Source of the DNA: Archilochus colubris | Lineage: Eukaryota > Chordata > Aves > Apodiformes > Trochilidae | Length of the DNA stretch: 64,000 nt | Reading direction: 5' to 3' | Assembly: GCA_023079485.1 (NCBI GenBank) | Contig: CM041090.1 | Span: 8,182,519-8,246,518 of the forward strand | Part shown: piece after piece, positions 38,001-49,859 of the stretch | How the letters are laid out: every line of letters starts with the position of its first letter | Numbering within the stretch: position 1 is the stretch's first letter | Program-made: the position numbers and the translations under genes | Notes under the pieces: generated by a model | What the model was told of the DNA's origin: nothing | Database searches by the model: none | Seen by the model: the letters and a program-made list of their open reading frames with translations, nothing else

Positions 38001-39820
38001 GTGCTACCAGCATCGCATTGGGCAGCGGTGAACTGGAATTAGCAGCACAGATGCCAATGGTCACGTAGCTGGCTCGGTTATGGACAGAAATTTGTTCCCC
38101 TCTTTGATTAACCTGAACACAAAAAGACCCCATCAGTACTGATATTTGACATATGGTCTTTCAGAGAATATACTGTCAATACATTCCATGGTATTTTGGC
38201 CTGGGGGCCCTAGAGCTTATCTACTGGGTTGGTGAGGAGAGAGAAAAAATGTGGAATAATGAGGCAGGAATGTCTACGAATGAAGAGAAGATAGAAGTTT
38301 AATAAAGATAAAAGAGGATTGGAAATCACTCTGTAGTCCCCATATTTGGGTGTGTGACTGCTGTGGTCAGAAACCTCTTGAATATCAGTATCTTGAATTT
38401 CTCTTAGTGTAAACATGCTGGAAGAGACATTGTTCTGATGATTCATTGTTTTTGCCAGCATTACTGTAATATAAATGAGACCTGCTTCTGAACCAGGATC
38501 ATACTAGGTGCTCTACAAACACAGAATAGAAAAATATCCCAGATAATTGATGTGTAAGACATGAAATTACAGGAAGAGAAAAATGAGAAAACAGGAGGAG
38601 GGAAGAAAAAGTTTATAACCATGATTGACTCACATGTTATGTACCATTGTCAGGGTTTGGTTCCTTGTAGGCATCAGAGAAAAAAAGTGTCTTAAAAAGG
38701 AATTCAAGGGAGGACAGTGCATTAAATTTTGAACGTCTAGTAGAATTTCTTCCCAAGAGTGAGAGGCAGTATGTAAAAAAGATCAAAGGCTTTTTTTTTT
38801 CCTTTTTTTTTTTTTTTTTTCTTTTCATTTTAATGTAAATGAGTCACTGATTGAGCTGTTTTCTCGAGTTGATTGGTTAGGACAACTGTTGCCTTGATAG
38901 TAAATGAGGTCTGATAAATAAAGCAGGGATAAATCATAAAGTACCCTGAAAACAGAGACTTTTAGCTAATTAACATTCTGTGTGTGTATCAACAATGGAA
39001 GATTGAATTAATCAAGGCAAGACCAAAGGATGTTACAATTATCACAAACTGAGATAACAAACTCCTATGAAAAACATAGTTTAGATACATCACATAAATA
39101 GAATTCAGATGTTTTAGACACACAGTGAATGCAGAACTGCAGAAGTGTACAAGTGTCACCAGAATCTTGCAGGGTTCCTTGGCCCATACTTGTTAGGGTA
39201 AGGGACAGGTAGGGCAGAGATATTGCCTACAGGGATGCTAGAAGTTGTCTGTGGGATGACATTTTCTGGGGAAGGCTGGCTGTTATCTAGGGTAGGTTGA
39301 ACTGATGTTGGTGGCTAGAAACTTTCAAGAGATATCACAGAATCAGAAATAGGGTAGAACGGTCCTAGCTGTTGCTATAGGAAGGCACTGAGGCTCAGAA
39401 GAAAGGGTGAAAACATAATTTTTTGTCCTCTTTCTCTAATTTGCAGCATTGCTGTTGCTATGCTTCTGCTTGTAAAGTGTCAGCAGAATGAGTCTGTAGA
39501 AGAAAGGAAATTATATCCTTATATATACCACACATTATATCCATACATGTGTGGTAAGCAGAGAATAAGAAGAGTGAGAATGAGTGAGGAATAGCTGTTG
39601 AGACGAGGGAGTTAAAAAAAGAGGAAGCATTGCAAGTAATTTTATCTTGAGCATGCTAAATAATTTCATTTGAGTGACTCCTTACCTCAACAAACTTGCT
39701 CTCGAAGATGGGAGCAAAGGTAAAAGGTGGATATTCTCCTTGGCTGAGAAGTCTCTGAAGGTCACCCATAATGGACTCCTGACTTGAACTGATGCTCTTA
39801 AAATCAGCGTTGTTATTCAT
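31999..39820 (-). CDS. GARIN2: GARIN2 (FAM71D), Golgi-associated RAB2 interactor family protein
   Basis: GARIN/FAM71 proteins share a domain that binds the small GTPase RAB2, and the family is mostly testis-expressed; this role is family knowledge, not seen here. Exons at 39686-39820, 37910-38112, 37056-37320 and 35548-35786 join in phase. They give an N-terminus MNNNADFKSISSS, the family signature LLSQGEYPPFTFAPIFESKF, then VNQRGEQISVHNRASYVTIG and LTRFLPLEFVELGVHS, ending the GARIN domain at LFRLWLQLISLL. The fourth exon is Glu/Lys-rich with no fold I recognise. With two proposed C-terminal exons (35030-35121, 31999-32069) the total is 1005 bp, 334 residues, somewhat shorter than I recall for the human protein. 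The first four exons are secure; the C-terminus is a proposal. Choice of FAM71D over other family members rests on its position next to GPHN. Confidence 0.88.
34711..34743. repeat. (AAAT)n-type microsatellite
   Basis: Imperfect AATAAATGAATAAG units are followed by four clean AAAT repeats. Confidence 0.9.
35030..35121 (-). CDS. GARIN2: Proposed GARIN2 fifth coding exon
   Basis: A pyrimidine-rich acceptor ending AAATCAG precedes 35121. The first base completes the split codon from the fourth exon, and 30 codons follow: NMSWRQESVSSVSPSLPDPS then WPVQKRRFFS. A weak donor (AGTG|GTGTGA) gives the phase needed for the proposed last exon. An alternative donor after SWP (CCT|GTGCAG) would call for another frame in the last exon. 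The opposite strand of the same block also shows strong splice-like signals, which lowers certainty. Confidence 0.45.
35548..35786 (-). CDS. GARIN2: GARIN2 fourth coding exon, Glu/Lys-rich region
   Basis: This 239 bp exon is read in phase 0 after the third exon. Acceptor is TTCAAG and donor TTAG|GTAGGT. It encodes RDEPQDVPNPEKEEKEVTEQ, then VYLPVTVYATEETEKEMEAF, ending SQSRERSKI plus two bases. The codon pattern and matching phase support it; the sequence is too low in complexity for a family match by eye. A second AG two bases downstream could act as acceptor but would break phase. Confidence 0.78.
37056..37320 (-). CDS. GARIN2: GARIN2 third coding exon, end of the GARIN domain
   Basis: This 265 bp exon has a T-rich acceptor ending TATAG and donor AAAT|GTGAGT. 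It encodes FLPLEFVELGVHSTDNHH, LRIKLVNGRSYYLELCAPP and LFRLWLQLISLLKP, then a polar tail ending KSPSPNNIPEN on a complete codon. Confidence 0.93.
37910..38112 (-). CDS. GARIN2: GARIN2 second coding exon
   Basis: This 203 bp exon has acceptor GTTCAG and donor CCAG|GTCAGT. It encodes VNQRGEQISVHNRASYVTIG, a Ser-rich stretch with PLPNAMLVARE, and ends HVEHLELT plus two bases of Arg. The text is typical of the core of the FAM71/GARIN domain. Confidence 0.93.
38480..38600 (+). repeat. Old dispersed amniote repeat fragment
   Basis: The segment ATACTAGGTGCTCTACAAAC followed by ACAGAATAGAAAAATATCCC resembles a common ancient repeat seen in turtles, crocodilians and birds (GTGCTGTACAAACACAGA-type). 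I cannot name the family with certainty. Confidence 0.4.
38791..38820. repeat. Poly-T tract
   Basis: Ten T, two C and then 18 T, in a GARIN2 intron. Confidence 0.95.
39686..39820 (-). CDS. GARIN2: GARIN2 first coding exon, residues 1-45
   Basis: The ATG is at 39820-39818, five bases inside an exon whose acceptor (GGATAG) ends at 39826; the donor is GAG|GTAAGG. The 45 codons end in the family motif GEYPPFTFAPIFESKFVE. This ATG is the only one upstream of the motif in the exon. The exon begins with an acceptor, so at least one 5' untranslated exon lies upstream; I could not place it. Confidence 0.92.
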
Positions 39821-42800
39821 TCTGCCTATCCACAAAACAAAACCATTTTTACAGGTTAAAGGGAACAGAGACAAGAAGGTTTATATATGTTAAAAAAACC
39901 CCTGATGATTATGAAAAGAAGCAGGCATAGTCCTTCCTGATATATAGGCTTTATTATACTACTAAGGAGCAGAACCCAAGATACACATATTTGAGAATAT
40001 TTCAGCAATCTCAGGTGCAAAGGGGAACTGAGCAAGGTGTCTCCAAGCTCTTGACTCCTCTTTTAATATCGATTTAAGTAAAAAAGGGCCTGTGAATTTA
40101 CAAACACTAGTTTGAACATGTTATTCTATACTTCAGTATTTTCCTGTTTATAAGTAATCTTGTATATTTTTGCAGCTAAGGTAATATTTCTATTGATGTA
40201 TTTTTCATGGGAGCACAGAGACATACTTTGCAAATTACAATAGAAATCCTTGGGCTGTTCTCACTGCTAAATGGTCACTTCTATCTTTGTACCTCCTGGT
40301 TCACATATACATTTGTCAGGAATCAAGAAAAGGGCAGATCTTAAGAAGAGGGCAGGACTTAGGAGACATTCTGAAGTAACAAATGTACAGCAGCTGACCA
40401 GGCTGACCTTAACACAAAAGCTGGACAATAATAATGTTAATTGACTTATTGAGAGAAATGCAAAAGAATCAAGGCTGTTCATTAATAACATCTCAGAGAT
40501 GTTTAGTAAGCAGATAAATTCTACTAACCTAAGTAGGTATTTTTAGTTTTATTATAATTTTAATAATAAAGATTAATAATTTTTACTAAGCCTTATTAAC
40601 CTGAGTCAAAAGATTTGGGTCATGATTGCTCAGTAAGTGCCAAGAAGACCAGAAATACCCTGCTGGGGTTCTTTGTTTAGTTGTTGGGTTATTTTAAATA
40701 GATGTAGTAAACTTCTACATCCCATTCATACCTTGTATCACTTAGGTCAATCCATTTCTTACACAGAGGAGTATGTCCAAGAAAAGAGAGGACAGCAGTG
40801 TGATACTCCTTTGTTTGGAGCCTGCTGGAATTGTCCCAGCATTAGAAACCCATGATTGACAACATCAGGCACAGTCTTGATGATGTGGTTCCCCTGCTTG
40901 AGTTTCTTTAAGGAGTAATGATATGAAGAGAAGCGGTGTGTAAATGCACGTCCATGAGCAGCAAGTTTGTTGTAACAGGCAGTGTGGTGTGTAAAAAGGC
41001 AGCCCAATCACTGCTGGCATCACAATACCTCACCTGGTCAGTGTCCTCATCAGTCCTCGCAGCAGTTCCATTTGTTGGTTATATCAGGGCCTAGCAGTAA
41101 CAGGTAGCATGGATTCACCTGTAACACAAGCACATTAGAGCATGATAACATCAGAGATTTTTGCACAAGTGTTGTCTGTGCAATGCAAGCTGCCAGGGAA
41201 CAGCAAGATTATGAGCCAAGAATGACCTCAGCAGAGGCATTGCCTTCAACAGCCAAGGCTTCCAATCCTGCAGAATTCCAAATGAATGGGCTGAGCCAGG
41301 ATGGTGGTAAGAGGGCCTGATGACAGTCACAGACAAGAGAAGGTGCAAAACCAGATCTGGAGTCCATCCTGAGACTGAAGAGAAGAATCAGGCTGAAGAG
41401 AAGCTCCCAGCCTGATAGGCAGGGGCTGTAGGGTGGAGATCCCAGGTGTGGCTGGCCAGGGCAGTTCAGACCTATTGGTGCACTCAGGGCCCTGGTCTCA
41501 GTGTTAAGGAGCCAATATAAAATGGAGTTTCTATTCATGAGTCTTGCACTGGTTTGTAATTTTTAGCTTGTCTCTATACACTCTCTTACTAGAGGAACCT
41601 TTTAGGTCAGTGAGGTGATGTCATAATCAGTGTCCAATGTTAACTCCTGTTTTTCACCTTACCTGGTGACACCACTGCTTCCAACTTGGCCTGATCCTTG
41701 GACAGGGTTCAGGCTGGGAATGAGCACCAGACTGTCTGAAGCAGAATCAGTGTTGCAAAATGAGAATTAGGTTGTCAGACAGTTTGAAAAACTGCTGTGC
41801 CATCTCCTCTCCTTTGGTAAACATCCTCCCTTGCTTAAATAGGGCCCACTATAGGACAATGTCTGGAGTGTCTGATGTACTGACACAGTGACTGTCAGCA
41901 GAAGTTCTTTCTGCTCTCTCCACTGTGCAAGACAAATCTGATCCAGTGTGGGAAACAATGGTGCTTTTCTCTCCCAGATGGATTTCAGCTGTGTAATAGA
42001 CATGGTTGGAGAAGGGTTAAAGGTATTGCTCTAGCAAAACCAACAAGCCCTTTTTAAAAACTGACTTGCCTTTCCTTCTCTAGCCCATGGAAATGTAATT
42101 ATGAACACCACCATGGGTGAGTGACTGAGCTGCAACAGACTGACTCCACGGTCAAGTGGTTCCAGCTCTGCCTCAGCCAGGGAAGTTGTGTCCTCTCTAC
42201 CTACCCCAAATAGAGGCAAACACTCAGTTTGGACACTGCAGATAGTGTGGTCTGAAGATACTGAAGGAAGGAGTGTCTGAGCTAAGGTGGTATTAGAAAG
42301 CAGTGAAGCCACAAGGACTCTTGTAGTGGAGGATAGCAACATTTTCATGCTCAGGACAGGAGTACCCTTGTTTCATGTGGATGTTCTGGCAAAGATAGTG
42401 TTAGCTGCCTCAGGTGCCTCCACATCACTCATTGCTCTGCTGTGTGTTCACATGTATTTAATAGTTTACAGTTTCAGGGTAATGCATCAGCTATTGTAAG
42501 AGATGTTGCTATCAGTTTTTTGAGACACGTTTTGCATGGCTTTGGGGCAGTGTGGGTGACTCCAGTATCCTGACAGCAGCAAGGCTGCTGCAGCTCCTCG
42601 CCCCCAAGTCCATCCAAGACAGGTGTTCCCAGCTGGTACACCACAGACTTACATACACAACACACAGCACTCACACAAACACAGCACCAACAGCCTTATC
42701 CTGTTCCTCTCTCTGGCTGATCAGGATGGAGGTCCATTAGTTGGAATTTTCAATGTGTATAGAGTGTGTATCCCTCCAGCAGCCAGGCTCAGACACTCTC

Positions 42801-42897
42801 CAGTAGCTGGCTTCTGGATCCCAGTCTCTGCAGTTGCTGGCACTTGCATGTATGGGGCCCTGATGCCCCAGCAACCTGTTGCTAATACAGAACCCGC

Positions 42898-42935
42898 CCC
42901 CCCAGACACACATGCACACACAGACACACACACAG
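42898..42935. repeat. CA-rich microsatellite
   Basis: Seven C residues followed by imperfect CA repeats (ACACACATGCACACACAGAC and onward). Confidence 0.85.
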
Positions 42936-44615
42936 ATTGTAGTCTCTGCAGTTTTGGACACAAAGTCCACCCAGTACCTGGTGCTGGATGCTTGGTCTTT
43001 CCAGGTGCCTCCCCCTGGAGACACCTCCTGCACACACACAGTCTGCTCTCTTGTGACCTTCATCATCCATCCTGGGACTCCCCTGGTCCCTGGTAGCTCC
43101 TCCCATGGCCTTGCCTCTTCCTCACTCAGGAAAAGAGTTAGAAATGACATTTAATGACAGGACAGACTGTGGTGATCAGGAAGGGCAAAGGGCATGGCCA
43201 AACAAATGTACCTGTTTATGTTGAACCAGCCCTTTTTATCCCTTTATCCCTCTGCTTTCCTACACCTGTTCCTTCACAAATCTCCTACACCTGTCCCTGT
43301 TACCGCTTTTGATTCCTCTCCTAGAAATCCCATAAATCTTGTGCAATGCTCAAATGCTCTTCCCCTGCATCCCATAGTATGCCCAGCACCCCCAGGCAGT
43401 AACAGCCAGTGGTCTGAGGGGTGATGATGGGAGCACACTGTTTTGGAAGGGATGGGCTATGGATGGGGTGATGGCTCCGGGGATGGGCCCGGGAGTAGCT
43501 GAGGCAGGGTTTTATTTTGGTTCTCCCACCTGCCATTCCCTCTGTGATCCTTTGTGTGTGTGCTTTTTATCAGTCCCCTAAACAAAGGAGAGTTATTTTT
43601 GTTATGTTTTTGTTTAATCTAACCCTAGCTACCACTTCTGAGAAAAACTCCAGCTAACGGAGAAGGCAGCAGCATGACTCCTTGGCAATGCAGGCTGCCA
43701 AGAGCATATTAAATCCTGTCTTCTGCTCTGTTCTCTTAGCACATTGGGCAAATGGATTGGATTTGGCCAGTAGGGAGTAAATGACAGAAAATCTGTCATG
43801 GATGTACAGTGCCAGCTGCCTACCTTTATTTAGATGGGTTCAAGTATCATTGCATCTGCATGTGTGCCTCTCCCCTGGCAGATGAGTAGCTCTCAGGCCA
43901 TTTTTATTTTCATTATTCAATACCTTTAATGATGAGTATCTACCTGGGGCAGACACAAAGCCTCAGCAAGCTGTGCTTGCAGAAAGTCATAGCACACCAC
44001 AAACAACTCACTGTGATCAGCAGAGGCTCCAGTTCACTCACCTACACTTCCCTGGGTGCTCATTCCACAGCACATGGACCTACCAGGGATCTCTGCAGGG
44101 CCACATCCCAGCAGACTGCCCACCAGTCTTCACCATGAACGTGCCTGTTCCAGCAACCTCATCCAAATGCAAGAAAGCTATAGGAAAATATTAGGCCAAT
44201 TTTTTTTTTCCCCACTGCAGCTTCTCCACATAACCACAAGGGTGGTTTTGCCTTAGGTGGTATTTATGAGGTCAGCTGGTAGTTCTCCAAAGTCATGCAA
44301 CAGCATCCTCAAAAAAGAACACAGATGAAGAACTTGTCAGCACCAGTGGGCAATACAGCTGGCAATAAACTATGAGAAAAAATCAAGCATAGTAAGGTAA
44401 AGTATCAAGATTATAGCATGGTTGTCAAGCCACCAAAGCAGATTTCTCACATAGTATAGAACAGCTGAATTATTCAACGCAGTCTTCATTATCAAATTAA
44501 AATTAAATATTAAAAATTAAATATTAAATATAAAATTAAATTAAAGGCAAGTAAATTAAAGGAAAATACTAATTTACCAGGATCAAGAACTGCAAACTCA
44601 AAGTTGAGTGGAGAT

Positions 44616-45400
44616 TGTCCTGGCCAGGATAAAGGTGATTTTCTGTCTTGTACTTTTGATTTCAGCTAAGTCTCTTGTAAGTAGTTGCACTTGCTGAAAT
44701 TAACAGCAAGCTTTTCAGACAGTGTCTGCTTCTAGGACTGATAACTCTTGATGTTTATAGTTACTGCTAGAGACTGGTGTGCAGAGCCAAGGACACTGCT
44801 CAGCTCTGAGGAACATTTTGCCCTCCAGAAGGAGTAAAGAGGTCACACCTGAAGCCCTCCTTTGAGGAATGGACAAGATAGATGCCAGAATTGACCAAAC
44901 AGAGTATTCCTTCCATACACATCATACTCAGTATAAATTTGAGGGATCATGAGGGTCAAACCCCTTCCTGCTTCCCCTTCTTCCCCTGTCCCTGTTTGCT
45001 TCAGTATCCTGTGAGGATTCCGTCCGTTCCTCTGCCTGTGCTCCTGATCTGCGCCAGCCCGTATCTGTGTGTTCCTGCCTCCAGCTCCCTATTGCTGCTG
45101 ACTCCAGGAGTCCAGCCTGGACTTTCCCAGGGCTGCCCTAAAGCCTTGGTGGTGACATGAGAGTTATTGGGGGAAAAAGGAGGAAGGAACATGGTATCAA
45201 TTTTCCTGTATATTTGTATATATTTAGTATTTTTTTTTTCCTTTTTATCATTACTGTTTCATTAAAGTTGTGTAGTTTAGTTTCCAACCCATAAGTCTCT
45301 TTCCCTTATTCTCTCCTTCCTTTATCAGGGAGGAGAGGGGCATTAATAGAGAGCATCTGTTAATCAGTTTAATTGCCCAGCCAGTGTTAAACCAATGAGT
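44616..45400 (+). mobile_element. Solo LTR of an avian ERVL-type endogenous retrovirus
   Basis: It begins TGTCCTGGCCAGGATAAAGG and keeps the order of elements of avian ERVL LTRs as I know them. A TATTCCTTCCATACACATCA-type segment precedes a TATAAATT box at 44932, with ATTAAA at 45261-45266 and a TTAAACCA-type terminus near 45390. No retroviral gene is attached on either side, so it is probably a solo LTR. I could not find a clear target-site duplication, and the right boundary is approximate. Confidence 0.72.
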
Positions 45401-48400
45401 TACAACAGCTGAGGAAAGGCAATACAGATAAAAGTAAAATGATATGTACAAGAAAACAGTTTTCTTGAACTGTCATTGTAATCATTGCTTTTAGGTTGAC
45501 TATTACCAATTAGGAATAAGACTTTAAGGCTCCCTGTATTTTAAGATCCATAGAAACATATTGATCAGAAGAACTGAAAAAAAATTCACTATTAGGAAGT
45601 AGAGAACAAATGGAACTCATCACTTTGTGGTTATATGAGATAGTGATGCCTTTTTATTTTGTGTGCAGTCTTCTTGTCTCAGACAGAATATAGTAAAACT
45701 GAAGAGAACAGGCTGATCCAATTTATGGACCCTTGGAGATGGAGCATGACCTAAAAGAACAGGCTACACAGATTAGGATTCTCTAATCCAGATTACAGCC
45801 ACCTGTATAACTATGCCTGGCAAAGTGAGTGTGCCCTCTCTTAGGCTGCTCTAAAGCAACGTGACCTATTGGCCACTTTTTTGCAAGAGGAAGATTTTTT
45901 TTTTTTTTAAATTATCTGAAAGCACACAGGCCACACAGTACAGGAAGTTTCTGGCATTATATTGTCTCCTTCTCAGCAGTTTCTTGAGTAATCCCACAGA
46001 CACTGCCTTCTCCTGCTAGTACCAGCCATTCCCAGCGTGGGAAGTTGTGTCTGCAAATATCCAGCTGGGTTGTCTCCTCCTGGCCCAGTGTCTGTCTGGT
46101 CTGTGTTGGTGCAGAATTGTGTCCCCTCTCCCTTAGTGCTCCAAAGAAGAATGTTTCAAAGTGGTGAAGCCACTGGTTTCTTTGCTACAACAGATGAACA
46201 TTCCAGTTAGGAAATGCTCTTGTCAGACAGGTAATACTGTCTAAAAGCTTTACATCCTTGATGTGCTGACTCTCATTTGTCCTGCTGATCCTTCTGATTT
46301 CTGTTTGGTGATGGAATCCATTCAGATCTTCTTGGGCCACAGTAAGATCCACGAGAAGAATGTCAGGTACCATCACAAGCTGCTTTTCATTACTTTCTTG
46401 TTAGTCTGTTGGGATGTTTTTTGTGGGCGAGGGGCGTATAACATGTCAATACTACACTATCATTTCTTCTTTTTAATGGAAGAAAATGCATCTGGATATG
46501 CTCTCTGTCTGACAGTGCTACACACCTACAAAGGGAGTAAATACAGATTTCGAGATCCTATTCTGCTGTTGTTTCTAAGGTAGTTTCTGCACAGGTATAC
46601 ACTTACCTTCCATATTCTCTTTTCTTTGAAGTTACTTCTATTTTTGAATCCCTGGTTATCAAGATCATGCTGCTGCACTTGCTTTTTCTGTTTAGATTAT
46701 CTGTGAAGTTATTGGTGTACAGTCAGGTTTTGGATTTGCTTGTGAATGAACTCTGCAAAAATCAAAGTTGGCAGCCTGTATTTTAATACCCAGACTGGGT
46801 CCACGCAAGTCCTTGCATAGGGACAGAGCATGCTGGATGTCACTGGAGAGTACTGGGATGGAGCAAGTGAACCCAGCCAGACCAGTCTGACTACTGGAGA
46901 GCTACTGAGCATCCGTGCTTTGCCCCTTTGAAGGCTTTATATTCCTGGAGCTTTGTCAGCTTGTGTGCAATAAGGCACAAACTCACAGAGCAAGTCTTAA
47001 TCTAATGCTGAATATGAGTCACTAAGCCCTTTCAGAAAACATGCATCTATCAGCACATCATCAGGCTGTAACATTTGCAAAGCCCACAGGCTTTTCCTCT
47101 CCATGAATTAGCCAAGAAGTGCCAGCATTTCAATGTTGAGTTTAAATCCAGCATGGGGACTCACCTTTGTGGATGGAGGCTGGAATATACTTACTAGAAA
47201 ACAAAAGTCAAACTTGGAAAAACACCACCAAAAATCACATGAAATAAAACACAGTAGAAACAACAGTGTGGATTTTTTTCACTCTGAGTAAATAGAAAAG
47301 TTCAGCTGCCGACAGGATCATGCTGAAGGAGTGCAAATGCTATGTTTTGTCTTTTGAGACTGGCTGGCTTTAGGAAGGTGAATGGGTTGCCAAACCATTC
47401 AGGAATGGCTGTTATTAGAGATCATGTTCTTTAAGGCAGATAATTGCAACACACTGAAGAGAACTGCCAGGAGAAACTACACCTTGCTCAACAGATTCCT
47501 GCTCCAAGGATTATCAGCTGCTGCAGTTTTTCCCACGACTGCAAATCCTTTTTCTTCATCAATACTTGTAACTTTGACCACCTTGCTATCCCCCTCTCCT
47601 TGAAATGTCTTTGTTTTCTCTGACTACAGGCATAAGTGCCCTTCTCTGCCTAAACTTTAATGCTAAAATCCCTCTTTTTTCATGGGAGTAACACCAGCTG
47701 ACCTTAACTAGCTTCAGGAAGGAGACTACCATAGATATAAAGAATTTAAGCAAACAGATTTGTAATAACTACCTACAGATCAAAGACATTTCATGTTTAG
47801 CACATTTGAATATCAAGATAGAACTGAAGCTGCAATTTCTGTAATTAAAGTCATAAAACCAGTATTTGGCCAGTCTCCTATTTATCTGACTGAATGCAGT
47901 AAATTTTTGAATATTATTTCACAGCCAGGTGAAAAATGGAGATTTTGGTAACAGCTAGGCAGGATACAAAAGTTTCCTTTTCTACAAAAGTGTATGATTT
48001 GTAGGTCACTGGGGGATTATCCCAGCTGGATGAATGGGACTCAGAAGGCCCACTGGGTATGATCACTCCCATAAATAGGCACTGAAGAAAATGCTGTAAA
48101 AAGAAGAAAACTACAGATGTTGGAATACCAGCTTATCTTCAGTCATTGCTTCTTGTTAAGTTACTATTTTGGTTATGTTAAAGCCTTATCTATTTAAGTA
48201 AAAATAGTTAAAATATTCCTTAAAATGTATCCATTTGCAAGTCTAAGTCCTTGAACCAAAGTAAGCACATACTTGGAGATCCGTTTGTCCTTGATTTCTT
48301 TCCAGAAGCTTCCAACCTTCCCTGAAACCATGAGTTAGGACTGTGAAAATAAAAAAAAGCTATTTGAGTTTATCTATGTCACATTTCCATCCATTTATAT

Positions 48401-49859
48401 TACAACAAACAAGGAAAATTCTTCAAATTTTAGTCTTGGAAATTGAGACATAGTCGTAATAATGATTCATTATACTTCTCCCAGAGTTACCTCTCCAACA
48501 TACTGCCAGCTTTCAAGTGTTAACAAAGGATGGGCTGTGAGAATTGCTGTCAGAAGCTCCAAATTTTTCTTGCATAAAACTTAGAATACTAGGCAGAAGA
48601 GATTACAAAAGACAGTAGACAGGCTAAAGCAGATTATATTATCAGTAATCTGGAAAAAAAATTGATTAACTTCTAAAGCCTTTATTCATTTCAATGGTAG
48701 TTAACTGTTAGGATGCTGTGACACAGCATTTCACCAGCTCTTCCTGACACAGTGGCTTTAATGTAAACCAGACACAAGATATTTCTAGATAGGTTTCCTC
48801 ACATTTCTCTTTTGTCTTTGTCTAACATCTCCAATTGCAATCTTCCCTGAGGAAATTTCTAATTTTCATTATAAGTACTGCCTGTAATGACTCCTATGTA
48901 ATGATCCTTTGGATTATAAAAGGCAGTGGTCTACATAGTTTCTTGGAGATGAGTTAACTCCTCCTTCTCCTGTGGTTTACAATACTGGTACAGCAAACAC
49001 AGGCATTAATTTGGTACAATCCTGCTGCTCCATAGGGATCACACATATAGACATGTAGTCCAAAGCAAAGAAATATGACAGCAAGGTGTGTAATTATCTT
49101 CCTGAAAGATCAGCCTCTGGAATGCCTTTGAACACAGGGTCTGCTCACCTGCCTTCAACTTCTTCAACCGTGCAGGGAGTACTCAGGCTGATGCTCAGCA
49201 AACAGAGTTGAGTTTTAAAACCAGGCTCAGGGATGCCCTCTGTTGTTATCACAGGACTACAGCTCAGGCTCACTGTGGCAGTCAGGACTTCAGCCCAGTT
49301 TGCTGTGTCCTCCCTGACACAGTCTTCAAAAATACTACAGACAAATGTTCTGGCTTCATGAATGGAGTTGATGGGATAGCACTTAACCCATGAACTGCAA
49401 GAAGCAAGGTGTTGTAAGGCACTGGTATGGTCTTAATCTCAGATGAAAAATGAAATTACCAAAATACATGATCTGGCAAGATCTGAACAGTCCCACTATC
49501 AACAAGCGAATCTCATGAAAGAAATATGAATGCTCTATCAAATTCCACAGAGTGCAGCATACAGGCTGTTTGACAACTGCTATGCAGAAAACAAAGAAGT
49601 ATTCTCCAGCTCTGACAAGTTCAATTGTAAAACTCTCCAAACGCTACATCCATTTTGTCCCTTGGGAGATGAGTGAGAGAGAGCTCATTCTGTATTTTTA
49701 GGTCACTCATTATACTGTACTTGAGGGAAGGCCCTGGATTTCATACACTATTTTCTCTTCCTGTCCTGTTCCCCACCCCAAATACCCTCTTAAACCACTA
49801 TTTTTTGGGTTCAAACAACGAGGCTAAACAGGTGAAATTTTAAATAATGATTGAGGATT

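Larger units (their letters stand above)
32070..39685 (-). other. GARIN2: GARIN2 introns
   Basis: Gaps are 32070-35029, 35122-35547, 35787-37055, 37321-37909 and 38113-39685. They hold an (AAAT)n run at 34711-34743, an old dispersed repeat near 38480-38600 and a poly-T run at 38791-38820. The part 32080-32900 is strongly purine-rich on the plus strand. I see no further exon that can be supported. Confidence 0.6.
39826..49859. other. Stretch between GARIN2 coding start and GPHN 3' end
   Basis: It should hold the GARIN2 promoter and 5' untranslated exon(s), but none can be pinned down. A GC-richer block with CA repeats spans about 42550-43560, and an ERVL-type LTR about 44616-45400. No conserved coding exon was recognised. 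Confidence 0.6.
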
